NCBI RefSeq assembly: GCF_014253075.1
Contig: NZ_JACLZJ010000001.1
Location: 1,364,001-1,428,000, forward strand
Direction of reading: 5' to 3'
Length of the DNA stretch: 64,000 nucleotides
From: Ochrobactrum sp. CM-21-5
GTDB taxonomy: Bacteria; Pseudomonadota; Alphaproteobacteria; Rhizobiales; Rhizobiaceae
The notes under the pieces are model-generated. The model was not told where the DNA came from, did no database searches, and saw nothing but the letters and a program-made list of their open reading frames with translations. Below, piece by piece: positions 35,910 to 46,531 of this stretch. The position numbers and the translations under genes were made by a program. Position 1 is the stretch's first letter; each line of letters opens with the position of its first letter.

Positions 35910-37202
35910 TTATTTACGCTTGGCGAGCGGAATGTAATCGCGTTCCGGTGCGCCGGTGTAAAGCTGACGCGGACGTCCGATCTTCTGCTGCGGATCTTCG
36001 ATCATTTCCTTCCACTGGGCAACCCAGCCAACCGTGCGGGCGAGCGCGAAAAGAACAGTGAACATTTCTGTCGGGAAGCCGAGCGCCTTGAGCGTGATAC
36101 CCGAATAGAAATCGATGTTCGGATAGAGCTTCTTCTCGATGAAATACTCATCGGTAAGCGCGATTTTTTCAAGCTCCATAGCCACGTCGAGCAAGGGATC
36201 ATCCTTGATGCCCAGCTCGCCCAGGACCTCATGGCAGGTTTTCTGCATGATCTTGGCGCGTGGATCGTAGTTCTTGTAGACGCGGTGACCGAAGCCCATC
36301 AGACGGAACGGATCGTTCTTGTCCTTGGCGCGGGCGATGAATTCGGGAATACGATCCACCGAGCCGATTTCAGCAAGCATGTTGAGCGCAGCTTCATTGG
36401 CGCCGCCGTGAGCAGGGCCCCAGAGGCATGCAACGCCGGCAGCGATGCAGGCGAACGGATTGGCGCCCGACGAACCGGCGAGACGGACGGTCGAGGTCGA
36501 AGCATTCTGCTCGTGATCGGCATGAAGGATGAAGATACGGTCCATGGCGCGCGCCAGCACCGGATTGACCTTGTAATCTTCGCAAGGCACGGCGAAGCAC
36601 ATATGCAGGAAGTTCGACGCGAAATCGAGGTCGTTCTTCGGATAAACGAATGGCTGACCGATATGGTATTTATAAGCCATCGCGGCGAGGGTTGGCACCT
36701 TCGCGATCAGGCGGATCGAAGCGACCATGCGCTGATGCGGGTCGGTGATGTCGGTCGAGTCGTGATAGAAGGCGGACATTGCGCCGACACAACCGACTAT
36801 AACGGCCATCGGATGAGCGTCGCGGCGGAAACCGGTAAAGAAGCGCGTCATCTGCTCGTGGAGCATCGTATGGCGGGTAACGCGGTAGTCGAAGTCTGCC
36901 TTCTGGGTAGCGGTCGGCAATTCGCCGTAAAGAAGCAGGTAGCAGGTTTCAAGAAAGTCACCGTGTTCGGCAAGCTGTTCAATCGGATAGCCACGATAGA
37001 GCAGGGTTCCCTCATCACCGTCGATATAGGTGATTTTGGATTCGCACGATGCCGTTGACGTGAAGCCAGGATCGTAAGTGAATGCCTGAGCGTTCTTATA
37101 GAGTGGACCGATGTCGACAACGTCCGGCCCGACAGTGCCTTTTCGCACAGGCAGGTCAAACGTTTTGCCGTCGAGAGTAAAGCTGGCTGTCTTATCTGAC
37201 AT
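35910..37202 (-). CDS. gltA: Citrate synthase, type II
   Basis: First enzyme of the TCA cycle, condensing oxaloacetate with acetyl-CoA. The 430-residue product starts at ATG 37202 ([25 protein letters not shown]), with GAAAGGAAACACG as ribosome site; an upstream in-frame ATG is dismissed for lack of one. The length and N-terminal beta-strand domain identify the hexameric, NADH-sensitive Gram-negative type. Catalytic motifs are [11 protein letters not shown] (His), [14 protein letters not shown] (His) and the Asp in NIDFYSGI. It is a single gene between gltX and the terminator shared with lpxB. Confidence 0.97.
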   Translation of the reverse strand: MSDKTASFTLDGKTFDLPVRKGTVGPDVVDIGPLYKNAQAFTYDPGFTSTASCESKITYIDGDEGTLLYRGYPIEQLAEHGDFLETCYLLLYGELPTATQKADFDYRVTRHTMLHEQMTRFFTGFRRDAHPMAVIVGCVGAMSAFYHDSTDITDPHQRMVASIRLIAKVPTLAAMAYKYHIGQPFVYPKNDLDFASNFLHMCFAVPCEDYKVNPVLARAMDRIFILHADHEQNASTSTVRLAGSSGANPFACIAAGVACLWGPAHGGANEAALNMLAEIGSVDRIPEFIARAKDKNDPFRLMGFGHRVYKNYDPRAKIMQKTCHEVLGELGIKDDPLLDVAMELEKIALTDEYFIEKKLYPNIDFYSGITLKALGFPTEMFTVLFALARTVGWVAQWKEMIEDPQQKIGRPRQLYTGAPERDYIPLAKRK

Positions 37203-37288
37203 CGTGTTTCCTTTCATGTCCACTTTGCCGCCCGCACGACGGCAGAATCGAAATCGTCGTTATAATTTGTCTTTTATTCTCTTAAGTA

Positions 37289-37314
37289 TGGTTTCCCGCA
37301 TGGGCGGGAAACCA
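37289..37314 (-). terminator. Hairpin between gltX and gltA
   Basis: A perfect 11-bp stem (TGGTTTCCCGC 37289-37299, GCGGGAAACCA 37304-37314) lies in the 234-base gap between the gltX stop and the gltA start. The minus-strand trailer TACTTAAGAGAAT is only weakly T-rich, so it may be a terminator of gltX or a structured part of the gltA leader. I see no gene in this gap. Confidence 0.45.
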
Positions 37315-37436
37315 TCAGTCATCAACGCATTATCCGAACGATTTTGCCCGTCAAACTATCCCAAACGTTTCGTGATGCAATGCGTAATTTGAACTATTTA
37401 AGTGGGTCTTGTCACGTCGGCGTGAATAAACCTACC

Positions 37437-38858
37437 TTAACCGATTTGATCGCGGATGCGCCCAAGAGACTCATCGCGCCCAAGCACGAACAAGACATCG
37501 AATACACCCGGCGAGGTGGCGCGCCCCGTCAGTGCTGCGCGCAGCGGTTGCGCAATCTTGCCAAGTTTAAGCCCCTGAGATTCTGCATGGGCGCGTATTG
37601 CGGCGTCGAGTGCTTCGACGGTCCATTCATTCGACGCTTCCAGAACCGGCAGAACTGCCTTGAGTATGGCCCGGCCTTCGTCGGTGAGCAAGGAAGCGGC
37701 CTTCTCATCAAAATCGAGAGGGCGGCTGGCGAAGATGAATTTTGCGCCATCAGCCAGTTCGACCAGCGTCTTGGCTCGATCTTTCAGCCCGGGCATGGCG
37801 GTAAGAAGCTGATCGCGGCGCGTGTCGTTCAGAGCATCGCTGATGGCTTTACCGCCTTCAATTTCAGGCAGTATCGTGATCAGCGCGTCGAACAGCGCTT
37901 TGTCATCGCTCGAACGCATATAGATGCCATTAATTGCTTCCAGCTTCTGGAAGTCGAAGCGGGCGGCACCTTTGTTGATGTCCTTGACGTCGAACCATTC
38001 GATCATCTGGTCGATGGTCATGATCTCGTCGTCACCGTGGCTCCAGCCCAGTCGCACGAGATAGTTGCAAAGCGCGTCAGGCAGGTAGCCCATGGCGCGA
38101 TAGGCGTCCACGCCAAGCGCTCCATGGCGTTTCGACAGCTTTGCGCCGTCTGCGCCGTGGATCAGCGGGATATGAGACATCTGCGGCACGTCCCAGCCCA
38201 TGGCGTCGTAGATGACGGTCTGACGCGCGGCATTGGTCAGATGATCGTCGCCGCGGATAATGTGCGTTACGCCCATATCGTGATCGTCCACGACGACAGC
38301 ATGCATATATGTCGGCGTACCGTCCGAGCGCAGGATGATAAAATCATCGAGGTCCTTGTTCGGGAAGCGCACTTCGCCCTGCACGGCATCGCGTACGACG
38401 GTTTCACCGTCTTGCGGGGCCTTGATTCGAATGACTGGCTTGATGCCTTCCGGCGCTTCGGACGGATCGCGGTCGCGCCAGCGGCCATCGTAGCGGGGCG
38501 GACGGCCTTCGGCCCGCGCCTTTTCGCGCATTACTTCCAGTTCATCGGGTGAAGCGTAGCAATAATAAGCCTTGCCAAGCGCCACGAGTGCTTCCGCCAC
38601 TTCCCGGTGGCGCGGCGCACGCTCGAATTGCGAGATGGCGTCACCGTCCCAATCCAGGCCGAGCCAGGTCAAGCCATCAAGGATTGCTGCGGTGGCTGCG
38701 TCTGTGGAGCGCTCGCGGTCTGTATCCTCGATGCGCAGCAGCATTTTACCGCCGCTATGCTTGGCATAAAGCCAATTGAACAGAGCCGTGCGGGCCCCAC
38801 CGATGTGAAGGAAGCCCGTGGGCGAGGGGGCAAAACGGGTAACAACCGGCTTCGACAT
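37437..38858 (-). CDS. gltX: Glutamyl-tRNA synthetase
   Basis: Class I aminoacyl-tRNA synthetase for glutamate; in alphaproteobacteria one or two GltX forms exist and some also charge tRNA-Gln for later amidation. The 473-residue product starts at ATG 38858 ([29 protein letters not shown]), HIGH-type motif at residues 18-21. The longer in-frame extension is rejected because it precedes this universal N-terminus. The KMSKS-type loop reads [11 protein letters not shown], about residue 240. The C-terminal helical anticodon-binding region follows. It is divergent from comEC, whose start lies about 260 bases away. Confidence 0.96.
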   Translation of the reverse strand: MSKPVVTRFAPSPTGFLHIGGARTALFNWLYAKHSGGKMLLRIEDTDRERSTDAATAAILDGLTWLGLDWDGDAISQFERAPRHREVAEALVALGKAYYCYASPDELEVMREKARAEGRPPRYDGRWRDRDPSEAPEGIKPVIRIKAPQDGETVVRDAVQGEVRFPNKDLDDFIILRSDGTPTYMHAVVVDDHDMGVTHIIRGDDHLTNAARQTVIYDAMGWDVPQMSHIPLIHGADGAKLSKRHGALGVDAYRAMGYLPDALCNYLVRLGWSHGDDEIMTIDQMIEWFDVKDINKGAARFDFQKLEAINGIYMRSSDDKALFDALITILPEIEGGKAISDALNDTRRDQLLTAMPGLKDRAKTLVELADGAKFIFASRPLDFDEKAASLLTDEGRAILKAVLPVLEASNEWTVEALDAAIRAHAESQGLKLGKIAQPLRAALTGRATSPGVFDVLFVLGRDESLGRIRDQIG

Positions 38859-39121
38859 AACAGCTCCACTGTATCGCGCGCCCGGGAAAGCAGCGGCGTA
38901 GGCCGGGGCAAAAGGCGCATTTTGAGTATCGGTTGCCCACCGATGTGTGAATGATGGGCAAGACCAGGTTCTCAGGCGCGGGAACCTACTCGATTTTGAC
39001 TGGCGTTCATGTAGCATAGGCAGCAATGTGCGCAAGGGCTTAGCGTTCCTTTCGCGCCAATCCCGTGTCATCTTTTAGGGTATGGGAACGGCGCAGACAT
39101 ATTTTGCGGTCAGGCGGGGGC

Positions 39122-41626
39122 ATGACGGGCATAAACGATATGCGTGAAGCGGATGAGCGGGCGCTCGTAAAGAGCTTGCCCGATGGACTCATGCGCTCGT
39201 TATTGCCTGAAGCGTGGCCCTCCTATGAAGAAGACACCCGCCCCGCTCTCCTGCCAGAGGCGGTGACAGCCGTTCCATTGCGCGAGCGCTTGTTTCTCGG
39301 CCTGTCCGCAATGTCCGGCGTAATTTCGGATCAGATGGGCCGGGAGATTGGTCGGGGCCTCTTCTTTCTTTTGCTTCCGGTTCTCGCGGGAAGCGGAGCT
39401 ATCGTCTATTTCACATTGCCATTCGAACCAGATTGGCTGCCTCTGCTGTCTATTTTGATTTTCCTTGTGATTGGGCGTGTCACGGCACGGCGGTCATTTC
39501 TGTTGGCGCAGACCGTGACGCTGGTTATCGCTTTGCAGATGGGCGTTATTGGGAGCAAGATCGAAACCGAGCGCCGTGCAACCCCTATGCTCGGCTCAGA
39601 CGTGGCGACACGTGTAACTGGCCGTGTCGTTGCGCTTGAGCATCAGCACAATGGCAGCTGGCGGGTGACGCTGGATGTGCTCCAAACCGAAAAGCCAAGA
39701 TTGCGGCATTCACCACAGCGTATCAGGATCAATGCGCGCGACATCCCCGCCGCAACCGTGATCGGCAGTGGGCTTAACGGTTTCGTGCGATTGCGCACAC
39801 CGTCGGGACCGGTTCGTCCAGGCAATTACGATTTTTCGCTTCATGCTTATTTCAACGGTATCGGCGCAAATGGTTTTTTCCTCGGAACGCCAAAACTTGT
39901 AGCGGTAGAGCCGCCGCGCGGATTGGTTGCCGGGATTATGGAATGGATTGCAATGTTGCGAGTGCACGTCGCCGAACGTATCAATGAAGCGGTCGGTGGT
40001 GAGGACGGCAGTGTCGCAGCAGCTTTGATCGCGGGACAGCGCGCAGGCATCAGCGAAGAGACCAATGAAAACCTGCGCAGGGCAGGGCTGGCGCACATAC
40101 TCTCGATTTCCGGCCTGCATATGGCGCTTGCCGCAGGTGTCGTGATGCTGTCGCTGCGGTCGATCTTCGCGTTGTTTCCGGCTTTCAGTTCCAGATATCC
40201 TGTAAAGAAATACGCGGCGCTTCTCTCGCTTTTGAGCTGTACTTTTTACCTCGCTATGTCTGGTGCCGACGTGGCGGCTCAGCGAAGTTATGTCATGATT
40301 GCCGTGATGTTGTGTGCACTTCTGGCGGATCGGGCAGCGATCAGCATGCGTAATCTGGCAATCGCAGCGCTGGCGATGATCGCAATTTCGCCTCATGAGA
40401 TTCTGGGGCCGAGTTTTCAAATGTCTTTCTCGGCAACCGCCGCGCTTATCGCCGCCTTCTCATGGTGGACCGAACAGAAATCGGCTCAACGGTTAGGCAT
40501 GGAAAGACCGGTTAAAGTGAGCGGCCAGCGTATGCTCAGGTTTTTCGCACCGGTTGCCGCCACGGCTTGCACGTCCCTTGTGGCCGGGCTTGCCAGCGGA
40601 ATTTTTGCCGCCTATCATTTTAACAATACAGCCCCTCTTGGAATGATAGGCAATGTATTGGCCTTGCCTGTCATTTCCATGCTGGTGATGCCTTTTGCTG
40701 TCCTCAGCCTTGTGTTGATGCCGTTCCAGCTCGATTGGCTGCCTCTGCAAGTTATGGGGGCGGGCATATCGATTGTGCGCTACATAGCCGGATTTGTTGC
40801 GGAGTTTTCACCGGACGGCAATCCTGGGGTCATACCTCCTACAGCGTTGTTATTCTGGGCTGGCGCACTCGTTCTCGCTGTTGTCCTTACAACATGGCTT
40901 AAATTGCTCGCTGTGCCGCTGCTTGCAGCCGGCTTCATTGTTTTCCTTCAAAACCCATTGCCGGATATCGTGATCTCTGAAGATGCAAGGCTCGTCGGTG
41001 TGCGTCTTGAAAGCGGCGACTTTGTGCTGAACCGCAACAGGCCGTCACGATTTACCACCGAAAACTGGAAAACGGCTTACCTGATCGAAAATTTCATTGA
41101 GCCGTTAAACATCAACAGTAAAACCCGCGGCATCGATGCCGATGGGTTCGTCTGCGAGGAGAACCTGTGTACCACGCCGCTGCGTGATGGGCATATGCTT
41201 GCCTATACCGCTGACGAAACGATGCACGAGGTCGCGTGCAATATCGGCGATGTGGTTATACTTGCAATTCCGGGTGAAGCGCTGGATTGTGGCCGTGAAA
41301 ATGTTTTGGTTCTCACCCGGCGCGATCTGGCGTTGAAAGGCACATTGGAAATACGTCTTGGCGACACGATCGAAATGGCTTCATCAGCCGAGGCCGACAC
41401 CTCCGGTAAAGCCGATGCCAGCGCGGCGTCCAGTTCGTCTTCGCTCTCAAGGCAGCATACAGGCCAACTGACCTATGCTGTCGGCGTTCCGACCCGCCCA
41501 TGGCATCTGCACCGTCTTTATTCCCGTGCCGCTCGTGGGTTGCCGGAGCGGGTATATAAAAAGAAACTCGCAAGCACCAAGCAAATTTCCGGGTGCGGCA
41601 ACCAAAAGAAAAGCGAATGTAGGTAG
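39122..41626 (+). CDS. comEC: ComEC/Rec2-family membrane protein
   Basis: Polytopic inner-membrane protein related to the DNA-uptake channel of natural transformation. From ATG 39122 (preceded by GGCGGGGG) it has 834 residues; GTG 39065 is an alternative start. An N-terminal DUF4131 region with two helices (about 70-130) leads to an OB-like domain (GRVVALEHQHNGSWRVTLDVL). The competence domain follows with AALIAGQRAGISEETNENLRRAGLAHILSISGLHMALAAGVV and many helices. The soluble C-terminus lacks the HxHxD motif of the metallo-beta-lactamase domain found in the full-length Firmicute and Neisseria proteins, and ends in a Ser/Ala-rich stretch. Whether it takes up DNA is unknown. Confidence 0.85.
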   Translation: MTGINDMREADERALVKSLPDGLMRSLLPEAWPSYEEDTRPALLPEAVTAVPLRERLFLGLSAMSGVISDQMGREIGRGLFFLLLPVLAGSGAIVYFTLPFEPDWLPLLSILIFLVIGRVTARRSFLLAQTVTLVIALQMGVIGSKIETERRATPMLGSDVATRVTGRVVALEHQHNGSWRVTLDVLQTEKPRLRHSPQRIRINARDIPAATVIGSGLNGFVRLRTPSGPVRPGNYDFSLHAYFNGIGANGFFLGTPKLVAVEPPRGLVAGIMEWIAMLRVHVAERINEAVGGEDGSVAAALIAGQRAGISEETNENLRRAGLAHILSISGLHMALAAGVVMLSLRSIFALFPAFSSRYPVKKYAALLSLLSCTFYLAMSGADVAAQRSYVMIAVMLCALLADRAAISMRNLAIAALAMIAISPHEILGPSFQMSFSATAALIAAFSWWTEQKSAQRLGMERPVKVSGQRMLRFFAPVAATACTSLVAGLASGIFAAYHFNNTAPLGMIGNVLALPVISMLVMPFAVLSLVLMPFQLDWLPLQVMGAGISIVRYIAGFVAEFSPDGNPGVIPPTALLFWAGALVLAVVLTTWLKLLAVPLLAAGFIVFLQNPLPDIVISEDARLVGVRLESGDFVLNRNRPSRFTTENWKTAYLIENFIEPLNINSKTRGIDADGFVCEENLCTTPLRDGHMLAYTADETMHEVACNIGDVVILAIPGEALDCGRENVLVLTRRDLALKGTLEIRLGDTIEMASSAEADTSGKADASAASSSSSLSRQHTGQLTYAVGVPTRPWHLHRLYSRAARGLPERVYKKKLASTKQISGCGNQKKSECR

Positions 41627-41809
41627 CTGCTTCTGAAGTACAATCGACTGACATTAAACGTGGATCGATCAGATTATGCTCAAATTATAGAACGTCGACC
41701 ACCGGCCTGATTGGCACAGATAGGAAACCGTTCCGTCTGTGTGAATTCACTGCATTGGGTGCGATGTCAAATGTTGTCATTCCACTGCCCAACGCTCTCA
41801 TATCGGGTT

Positions 41810-41893
41810 CTAAAGCACGCCGCATTTTATCATACCCATACGACACGCTTTAATTCTTTAAACCGGTTCCCACTTTTGGAAGACATGCTTTAG
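41810..41893. repeat. Short palindromic intergenic element at the 3' end of lexA
   Basis: The 84-base stretch is bounded by CTAAAGCA (41810-41817) and its inverse TGCTTTAG (41886-41893). Inside are TTTAAACCGGTTCCCAC and GACATGCTTTA, which resemble the small palindromic intergenic repeats common in Brucella and rhizobial genomes (judged by memory of such elements). The lexA stop codon (41890-41892) lies inside its right end. The rest of the 263-base comEC-lexA gap shows no gene. Confidence 0.45.
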
Positions 41894-42627
41894 TACCGGC
41901 GGATCAGGCCAATAAGTTTTCCCTGAACCCGAACGCGATCCGGCCCAAAAATTCGTGTTTCATAGGCAGGGTTGGCGGCTTCCAGCGCAACCGATGCACC
42001 TTTACGGCGAAACCGCTTCAGAGTGGCTTCTTCATCGTCGACCAGCGCCACGACGATTTCACCGGGATTGGCAGTGTCGCCCCGCTTGATGATTACCGTG
42101 TCGCCATCGAAAATGCCCGCGTCGATCATTGAATCGCCCTTGACCTCAAGGGCGTAGTGTTCGCCTGGACCGATCATTTCTGGCGGCAGGCTGAGTGAGT
42201 GCGTTTGATTTTGTATGGCAGAAATTGGAACACCGGCAGCAATACGTCCCATGACTGGGATAGATACGGTGGTAGATGCAAAATCTTTTGAACCGCCCGG
42301 CAATGAGCGTGATTGCTGCGTTGGTGCAGGGCCGCTTTTTCCCAAACTCCCCTCAATCACGCTTGGCGCAAATTTCTTCTGCGAATTGAGACCTGGCGCG
42401 ATCGAATCCGGCAAGCGCAGCACTTCCAGAGCACGCGCGCGATTTGGCAACCTTCGGATAAAGCCGCGCTCCTCCAATGCCGTAATAAGCCGGTGAATAC
42501 CCGACTTCGAAGCTAGATCCAAAGCTTCCTTCATTTCATCGAACGAAGGCGGAATACCAGTTTCTTTCAGACGTTCATGAATGAACAGCAGAAGCTCGTG
42601 CTGCTTACGGGTCAACATGCGCGACAC
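41890..42627 (-). CDS. lexA: SOS repressor LexA
   Basis: Dimeric transcription repressor of the DNA-damage response that cleaves itself when RecA filaments form. The 245-residue protein has an N-terminal winged helix ([44 protein letters not shown]). The autocleavage bond is Ala131-Gly132 (GRIAAGVP), the nucleophile Ser166 (GDSMIDAG) and the general base Lys204 (EATLKRF). The linker is longer than in E. coli (202 residues), as usual for alphaproteobacteria. A GTTC-N7-GTTC site upstream indicates autoregulation. Its stop lies inside a palindromic repeat. Confidence 0.97.
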   Translation of the reverse strand: MSRMLTRKQHELLLFIHERLKETGIPPSFDEMKEALDLASKSGIHRLITALEERGFIRRLPNRARALEVLRLPDSIAPGLNSQKKFAPSVIEGSLGKSGPAPTQQSRSLPGGSKDFASTTVSIPVMGRIAAGVPISAIQNQTHSLSLPPEMIGPGEHYALEVKGDSMIDAGIFDGDTVIIKRGDTANPGEIVVALVDDEEATLKRFRRKGASVALEAANPAYETRIFGPDRVRVQGKLIGLIRRY

Positions 42628-42674
42628 CCTCCGGCCCAGAATCGATTAAAACAAAACCAGAACGAACACTATAT

Positions 42675-42689
42675 GTTCCAGTCTTGTTC
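42675..42689 (-). promoter_or_regulatory. LexA binding site (alphaproteobacterial SOS box)
   Basis: GTTC (42675-42678), seven bases, GTTC (42686-42689): an exact match to the direct-repeat LexA motif of alphaproteobacteria, 48 bases upstream of the lexA start. The site should let LexA repress its own gene. Confidence 0.85.
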
Positions 42690-42868
42690 TGCAATGGTTT
42701 TAAATTTATTAAGAATCCGCGGGTGAGAGAGGAACCACGCTGGCAATGTCGTACAGACACGGCGTCCCCTCATGATCACGGTCCTGTTTATTGCTTTTTT
42801 ATAATGGGTTGGATGATTATCCTGATGCGGGCACGCAACCGGATCAAGCGTTTTTCATGCGCAGCGCA

Positions 42869-44089
42869 TCACAGCATAAGAATGCGGCAAGGTTCGCCGG
42901 CATCGGCTGCAGGTGCATTTTCGTCACGGATCAGCAGCGCATCGGCGCGCACTAAAGCTGATAGCATCGACGAATCTTGCATGGTCGAGGCGCTCGCAAT
43001 GGGGATCCCATCAGCATCGATTTTGATTTGTACGCGGACGTAGTCACGCCGGTGATCGTTCGCGGGCATGGCTGTCCCAAGTCGTGCCGGACGAATATCG
43101 GCCATCAAGCGGGAACCGGACAGCTTTGCAATCAACGGTCGGAGAAAGATGTGAGCACAGACGAGGCTCGATACCGGATTTCCTGGCAATCCAATAATGT
43201 GAACAGCCTTGCCTTGTACGACCTTGCGCCCATACATGAGCGGCTTGCCGGGACGCATTGCAATCTTCCAGAAATCCAGATCAACACCACAGTTGCGCAG
43301 TGCGCCATGAATGAAATCCCGGTCTCCAACCGAAGCCCCACCGATGGTAACCAGAACATCGACACCATCGTGAAGAGCGTCGTCAATCGCTCGTTCAATC
43401 TGAACTGGATCATCGGGGATGATCCCCATGTCTTCGGGTTTGCCGCCGACCCGACGGGCAATCTCTGCGATACCGACACTGTTGGAGGCGACGATTTGAT
43501 CGGGTCCCGGTACACAGCCTGGAGAAACGAGCTCGTCACCTGTCGCGAGAATGGCAATGCGGGGCCGTTTGAATACCTGAACTTCGGCGTTGCCGCTTGC
43601 CGCGATCAGGGATAGTGCCGGAGCGTCCAACTCGCGGCCCGGCAGTATAACGATACTGTCCGGCGTGAAATCGAGACCGGCGCGGCGAATATGCCGACCT
43701 TTATCGATACCTTCCAGAACAGTCAGGTCGTTGCCGGTGCGCTGTGTGTGTTCCTGGATGACGACACTATCTGCTCCTTCCGGCAGGGGCGCGCCCGTGA
43801 ATATGCGGACCGCCTGGCCTTGTGTCAGCGACCCTTCAAAGCGTTTGCCAGCGGCTGATTCACCGATTACCTGAAACTGGGCCGGATAGGCAATGTCATG
43901 CGGTGCTATCAGCGCATAACCATCCATGGCCGAGCAATCGAACGGCGGCTGCAGGTAACGGGCAAGAACGGGGCTGGCTGCTACGCGTCCTCCAGCATCG
44001 GCAAGGGAGACCCGCTCGACGGCGTTGCGAACGGGTTCGGCTGTGCTCAATATGCGCGACAGAGCTTCATCGACCGGCAGCAGAGACAT
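42869..44089 (-). CDS. moeA: Molybdopterin molybdotransferase MoeA
   Basis: Inserts molybdenum into adenylated molybdopterin to give the molybdenum cofactor. The 406 residues cover the usual domains: N-terminal linker with AGGRVAASPVLARYLQPPFDCSAMDGYA, a central MoCF-binding domain with VLVTIGGASVGDRDFIHGAL near residue 240, and PGKPLMYGRKVVQGKAVHIIGLPGNPVSSLV, and a C-terminal domain. It lies 108 bases downstream of moaC on the same strand and probably shares its transcript. Only these two cofactor genes are in the window. Confidence 0.96.
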   Translation of the reverse strand: MSLLPVDEALSRILSTAEPVRNAVERVSLADAGGRVAASPVLARYLQPPFDCSAMDGYALIAPHDIAYPAQFQVIGESAAGKRFEGSLTQGQAVRIFTGAPLPEGADSVVIQEHTQRTGNDLTVLEGIDKGRHIRRAGLDFTPDSIVILPGRELDAPALSLIAASGNAEVQVFKRPRIAILATGDELVSPGCVPGPDQIVASNSVGIAEIARRVGGKPEDMGIIPDDPVQIERAIDDALHDGVDVLVTIGGASVGDRDFIHGALRNCGVDLDFWKIAMRPGKPLMYGRKVVQGKAVHIIGLPGNPVSSLVCAHIFLRPLIAKLSGSRLMADIRPARLGTAMPANDHRRDYVRVQIKIDADGIPIASASTMQDSSMLSALVRADALLIRDENAPAADAGEPCRILML

Positions 44090-44197
44090 AGCGTTTCCTC
44101 TCGAACAGAATTCTATGCCCGAATAACATCAGATTCGGAGTTTTCGCGGTTTGATCTGCCGCAACTATATGTCCTTGAAAGACCGTTGGCGCTGGCT

Positions 44198-44674
44198 TTA
44201 AACGCTCCAATCGCCAGATTTCCCACCGCTTTTCTCGATAACACGAATATCGATAAGCTCCATATGCCGATCCACGGCTTTGGCCATGTCGTAAATGGTG
44301 AGACAGGTAACTGATACGGCGGTCAATGCTTCCATCTCGACGCCGGTACGGCCCTTCAATTTTGCAAGCGCACGAACCCGCAGGCCCGGCAAATTTGCGT
44401 CCGGCACAATGTCCACAACCACCTTGGTCAGCATAAGCGGGTGGCAAAGCGGAATCAGGTCGGAGGTTTTTTTCGCGGCCATGATACCGGCAAGACGTGC
44501 CGTACCGATCACATCACCCTTGGCGGCATTGCCTTCCAGAATGAGAGCAAGTGTATCGGCCTTCATTCTGACGGCGCCTTCCGCCACGGCCTGCCGTTCG
44601 GTTTCATCCTTGCTGCCGACATCCACCATATTGGCGGCTCCGGACTGGTCGATATGGGTGAGCTTGGCTGACAT
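44198..44674 (-). CDS. moaC: Cyclic pyranopterin monophosphate synthase MoaC
   Basis: Together with MoaA makes cyclic pyranopterin monophosphate, the first intermediate of molybdenum cofactor synthesis. The 158 residues match the family. Signature segments are [20 protein letters not shown] at the N-terminus, [17 protein letters not shown] with the catalytic-region His, and [26 protein letters not shown]. It starts 3 bases after the trpC stop, so transcription is shared with trpD-trpC. Mixing of tryptophan and molybdenum-cofactor genes like this is a known rhizobial arrangement. Confidence 0.96.
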   Translation of the reverse strand: MSAKLTHIDQSGAANMVDVGSKDETERQAVAEGAVRMKADTLALILEGNAAKGDVIGTARLAGIMAAKKTSDLIPLCHPLMLTKVVVDIVPDANLPGLRVRALAKLKGRTGVEMEALTAVSVTCLTIYDMAKAVDRHMELIDIRVIEKSGGKSGDWSV

Positions 44675-44677
44675 CGC

Positions 44678-45478
44678 TCAGGCCTCGCCGGTCAAAAGCT
44701 CACGCGTGGCGGACGCGACATCTTGCTTGCGCATCAGGCTCTCGCCAATCAGAAATGTTCCGATGCCGGATTTTTCAAGCCGCAGGCAGTCGTCATGGGT
44801 GAAGATGCCGCTTTCGCCTACGAGCAAACGATCCGAAGGAGCCATTTTGGACAGGCGCTCGGAAACAGCCAGATCGACCTGGAATGTGCGAAGATTACGG
44901 TTGTTGACGCCAAGGAGACGCGACGAAAGCTTGAGCGCCCGTTCCATTTCGACTTCGTCGTGCACTTCGATAAGTGCATCCATGCCCAGTTCAAAAGCCG
45001 TTTCTTCCAGCGCTTTCGCCAGATCGTCGTCTACGCTTGCCAGAATGATAAGGATGCAGTCAGCTCCCCAGCTACGCGCTTCATAGACTTGATAGGTGTC
45101 AAACAGGAAGTCCTTCCGCAAAGCAGGCAGACTGCAAGCGGCGCGTGCATTGGTTAGAAATTCCGGCGCCCCTTGAAAGGAGGGGGTATCCGTCAGGATG
45201 GAAAGGCAGGCAGCGCCGCCTTCCTGATATGCCTTGGCCAGAGCAGGGGGATCGAAATCGGGGCGGATCAAGCCTTTGGACGGGCTGGCCTTCTTGATTT
45301 CTGCGATGAGGGCGAAATCGCCGTTTGCCCGCCTGGTTTCCAGTGCTTTCAGAAAGCCGCGCGACGGTGCCTGATCGTTGGTTTTGGCTTTTATCTCCTG
45401 AAGTGGCAAGCGGGACTTTGCCGCGGCGATTTCTTCGCGTTTGTAGATTTCAATCTTGTGAAGAATGTCGGTGGACAT
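44678..45478 (-). CDS. trpC: Indole-3-glycerol phosphate synthase
   Basis: TIM-barrel enzyme closing the indole ring in tryptophan synthesis. The 266-residue product starts at ATG 45478 ([17 protein letters not shown]), with GAAGGA upstream. Catalytic motifs are [12 protein letters not shown] (Glu and Lys), [39 protein letters not shown] and [13 protein letters not shown]. It is not fused to trpF, unlike the enterobacterial protein. It lies 16 bases after trpD and 3 bases before moaC in one operon. Confidence 0.97.
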   Translation of the reverse strand: MSTDILHKIEIYKREEIAAAKSRLPLQEIKAKTNDQAPSRGFLKALETRRANGDFALIAEIKKASPSKGLIRPDFDPPALAKAYQEGGAACLSILTDTPSFQGAPEFLTNARAACSLPALRKDFLFDTYQVYEARSWGADCILIILASVDDDLAKALEETAFELGMDALIEVHDEVEMERALKLSSRLLGVNNRNLRTFQVDLAVSERLSKMAPSDRLLVGESGIFTHDDCLRLEKSGIGTFLIGESLMRKQDVASATRELLTGEA

Positions 45479-45494
45479 AACGCTATCCTTCCCG

Positions 45495-46514
45495 TCAGGC
45501 CGTTTTGTCATTTGAAACGGCAATCACTTTTTGGAGCACAGCAAGGGCGGAGCCGCTATCGATCGACTGTGCGGCGAGGGCGATACCTTCCTTGAGATCC
45601 TTGGCCTTGCCGGCGATGACCAGAGCGGCGCCCGAATTGAGCAGCACGATATCGCGGTATGCACCTTCGGCCCCCTCCAGAACGCCGAGAAGCGCCTTGG
45701 CGTTTTCTGCGGCTTCTCCGCCTTTCAACTCCGATGGATCGACGCGGCGAAGGCCGACATCTTCGGGGGTGATTTCAAAGGTGCGGATGGTGCCATTTTC
45801 GAGAGCGGCGATTTGCGTCGTACCGGCAGTGGTCATTTCATCGAGACCATCGCCATAGACGATCCAGACGGCTTCAGACCCGAGTTCTTTCAGAACATGC
45901 GCCAGAGGCTCAACCCATTCAGGTGAGTATACGCCGACAAGCTGACGTTTGACGCTTGCCGGGTTGGAAAGCGGTCCCAGCAGATTGAAGATCGTGCGTG
46001 TTCCCAGCTCGACTCGCGATGCACCAACATGCCGCATAGCGGAATGGTGCATGGGCGCAAACATGAAGCCCAGACCAGCTTCGGTGATGCTTCTGCCGAT
46101 CACGTGCGCTTCGGCCTCGATATTGACGCCGAGAGCAGCCAGTGTATCCGCTGCACCCGAACGGGACGACAGGGCGCGGTTACCGTGTTTGGCAACTGGC
46201 ACACCAGCCCCCGCGACAACGAATGCCGAACAACTCGACACATTGTAAGACCCGGATTGATCGCCCCCGGTTCCGACAATATCGACCGCGTCATCGGGTG
46301 CCACGACGGGCAGCATACGTGAGCGCATGGAGGCGACGGCCCCGGCAATTTCTGCAATCGTCTCACCGCGTACGCGCAGCGCCATCAGAAAGCCGCCGAT
46401 CTGTGAAGGCGTTGCCTGACCCGACATCATGATGTCAAAGGCGGCTTTGCATTCCTCAAGCGTTAGCGCCTCACCAGAAGCCGCCTTGCCGATATAGGGT
46501 TTTAAGTCAGCCAT
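45495..46514 (-). CDS. trpD: Anthranilate phosphoribosyltransferase
   Basis: Joins anthranilate and PRPP in the second step of tryptophan synthesis. The 339-residue product has the glycine-rich PRPP motif [22 protein letters not shown] near residue 78. It also has [21 protein letters not shown] and the [14 protein letters not shown] segment of the nucleoside phosphorylase-like fold. It is a stand-alone TrpD, not fused to the anthranilate synthase amidotransferase TrpG. It lies 17 bases after the PpiD-like gene, so the order ppiD-trpD-trpC-moaC-moeA may be one transcript. Confidence 0.97.
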   Translation of the reverse strand: MADLKPYIGKAASGEALTLEECKAAFDIMMSGQATPSQIGGFLMALRVRGETIAEIAGAVASMRSRMLPVVAPDDAVDIVGTGGDQSGSYNVSSCSAFVVAGAGVPVAKHGNRALSSRSGAADTLAALGVNIEAEAHVIGRSITEAGLGFMFAPMHHSAMRHVGASRVELGTRTIFNLLGPLSNPASVKRQLVGVYSPEWVEPLAHVLKELGSEAVWIVYGDGLDEMTTAGTTQIAALENGTIRTFEITPEDVGLRRVDPSELKGGEAAENAKALLGVLEGAEGAYRDIVLLNSGAALVIAGKAKDLKEGIALAAQSIDSGSALAVLQKVIAVSNDKTA

Positions 46515-46531
46515 AATGTCCCCGCTGCCGA

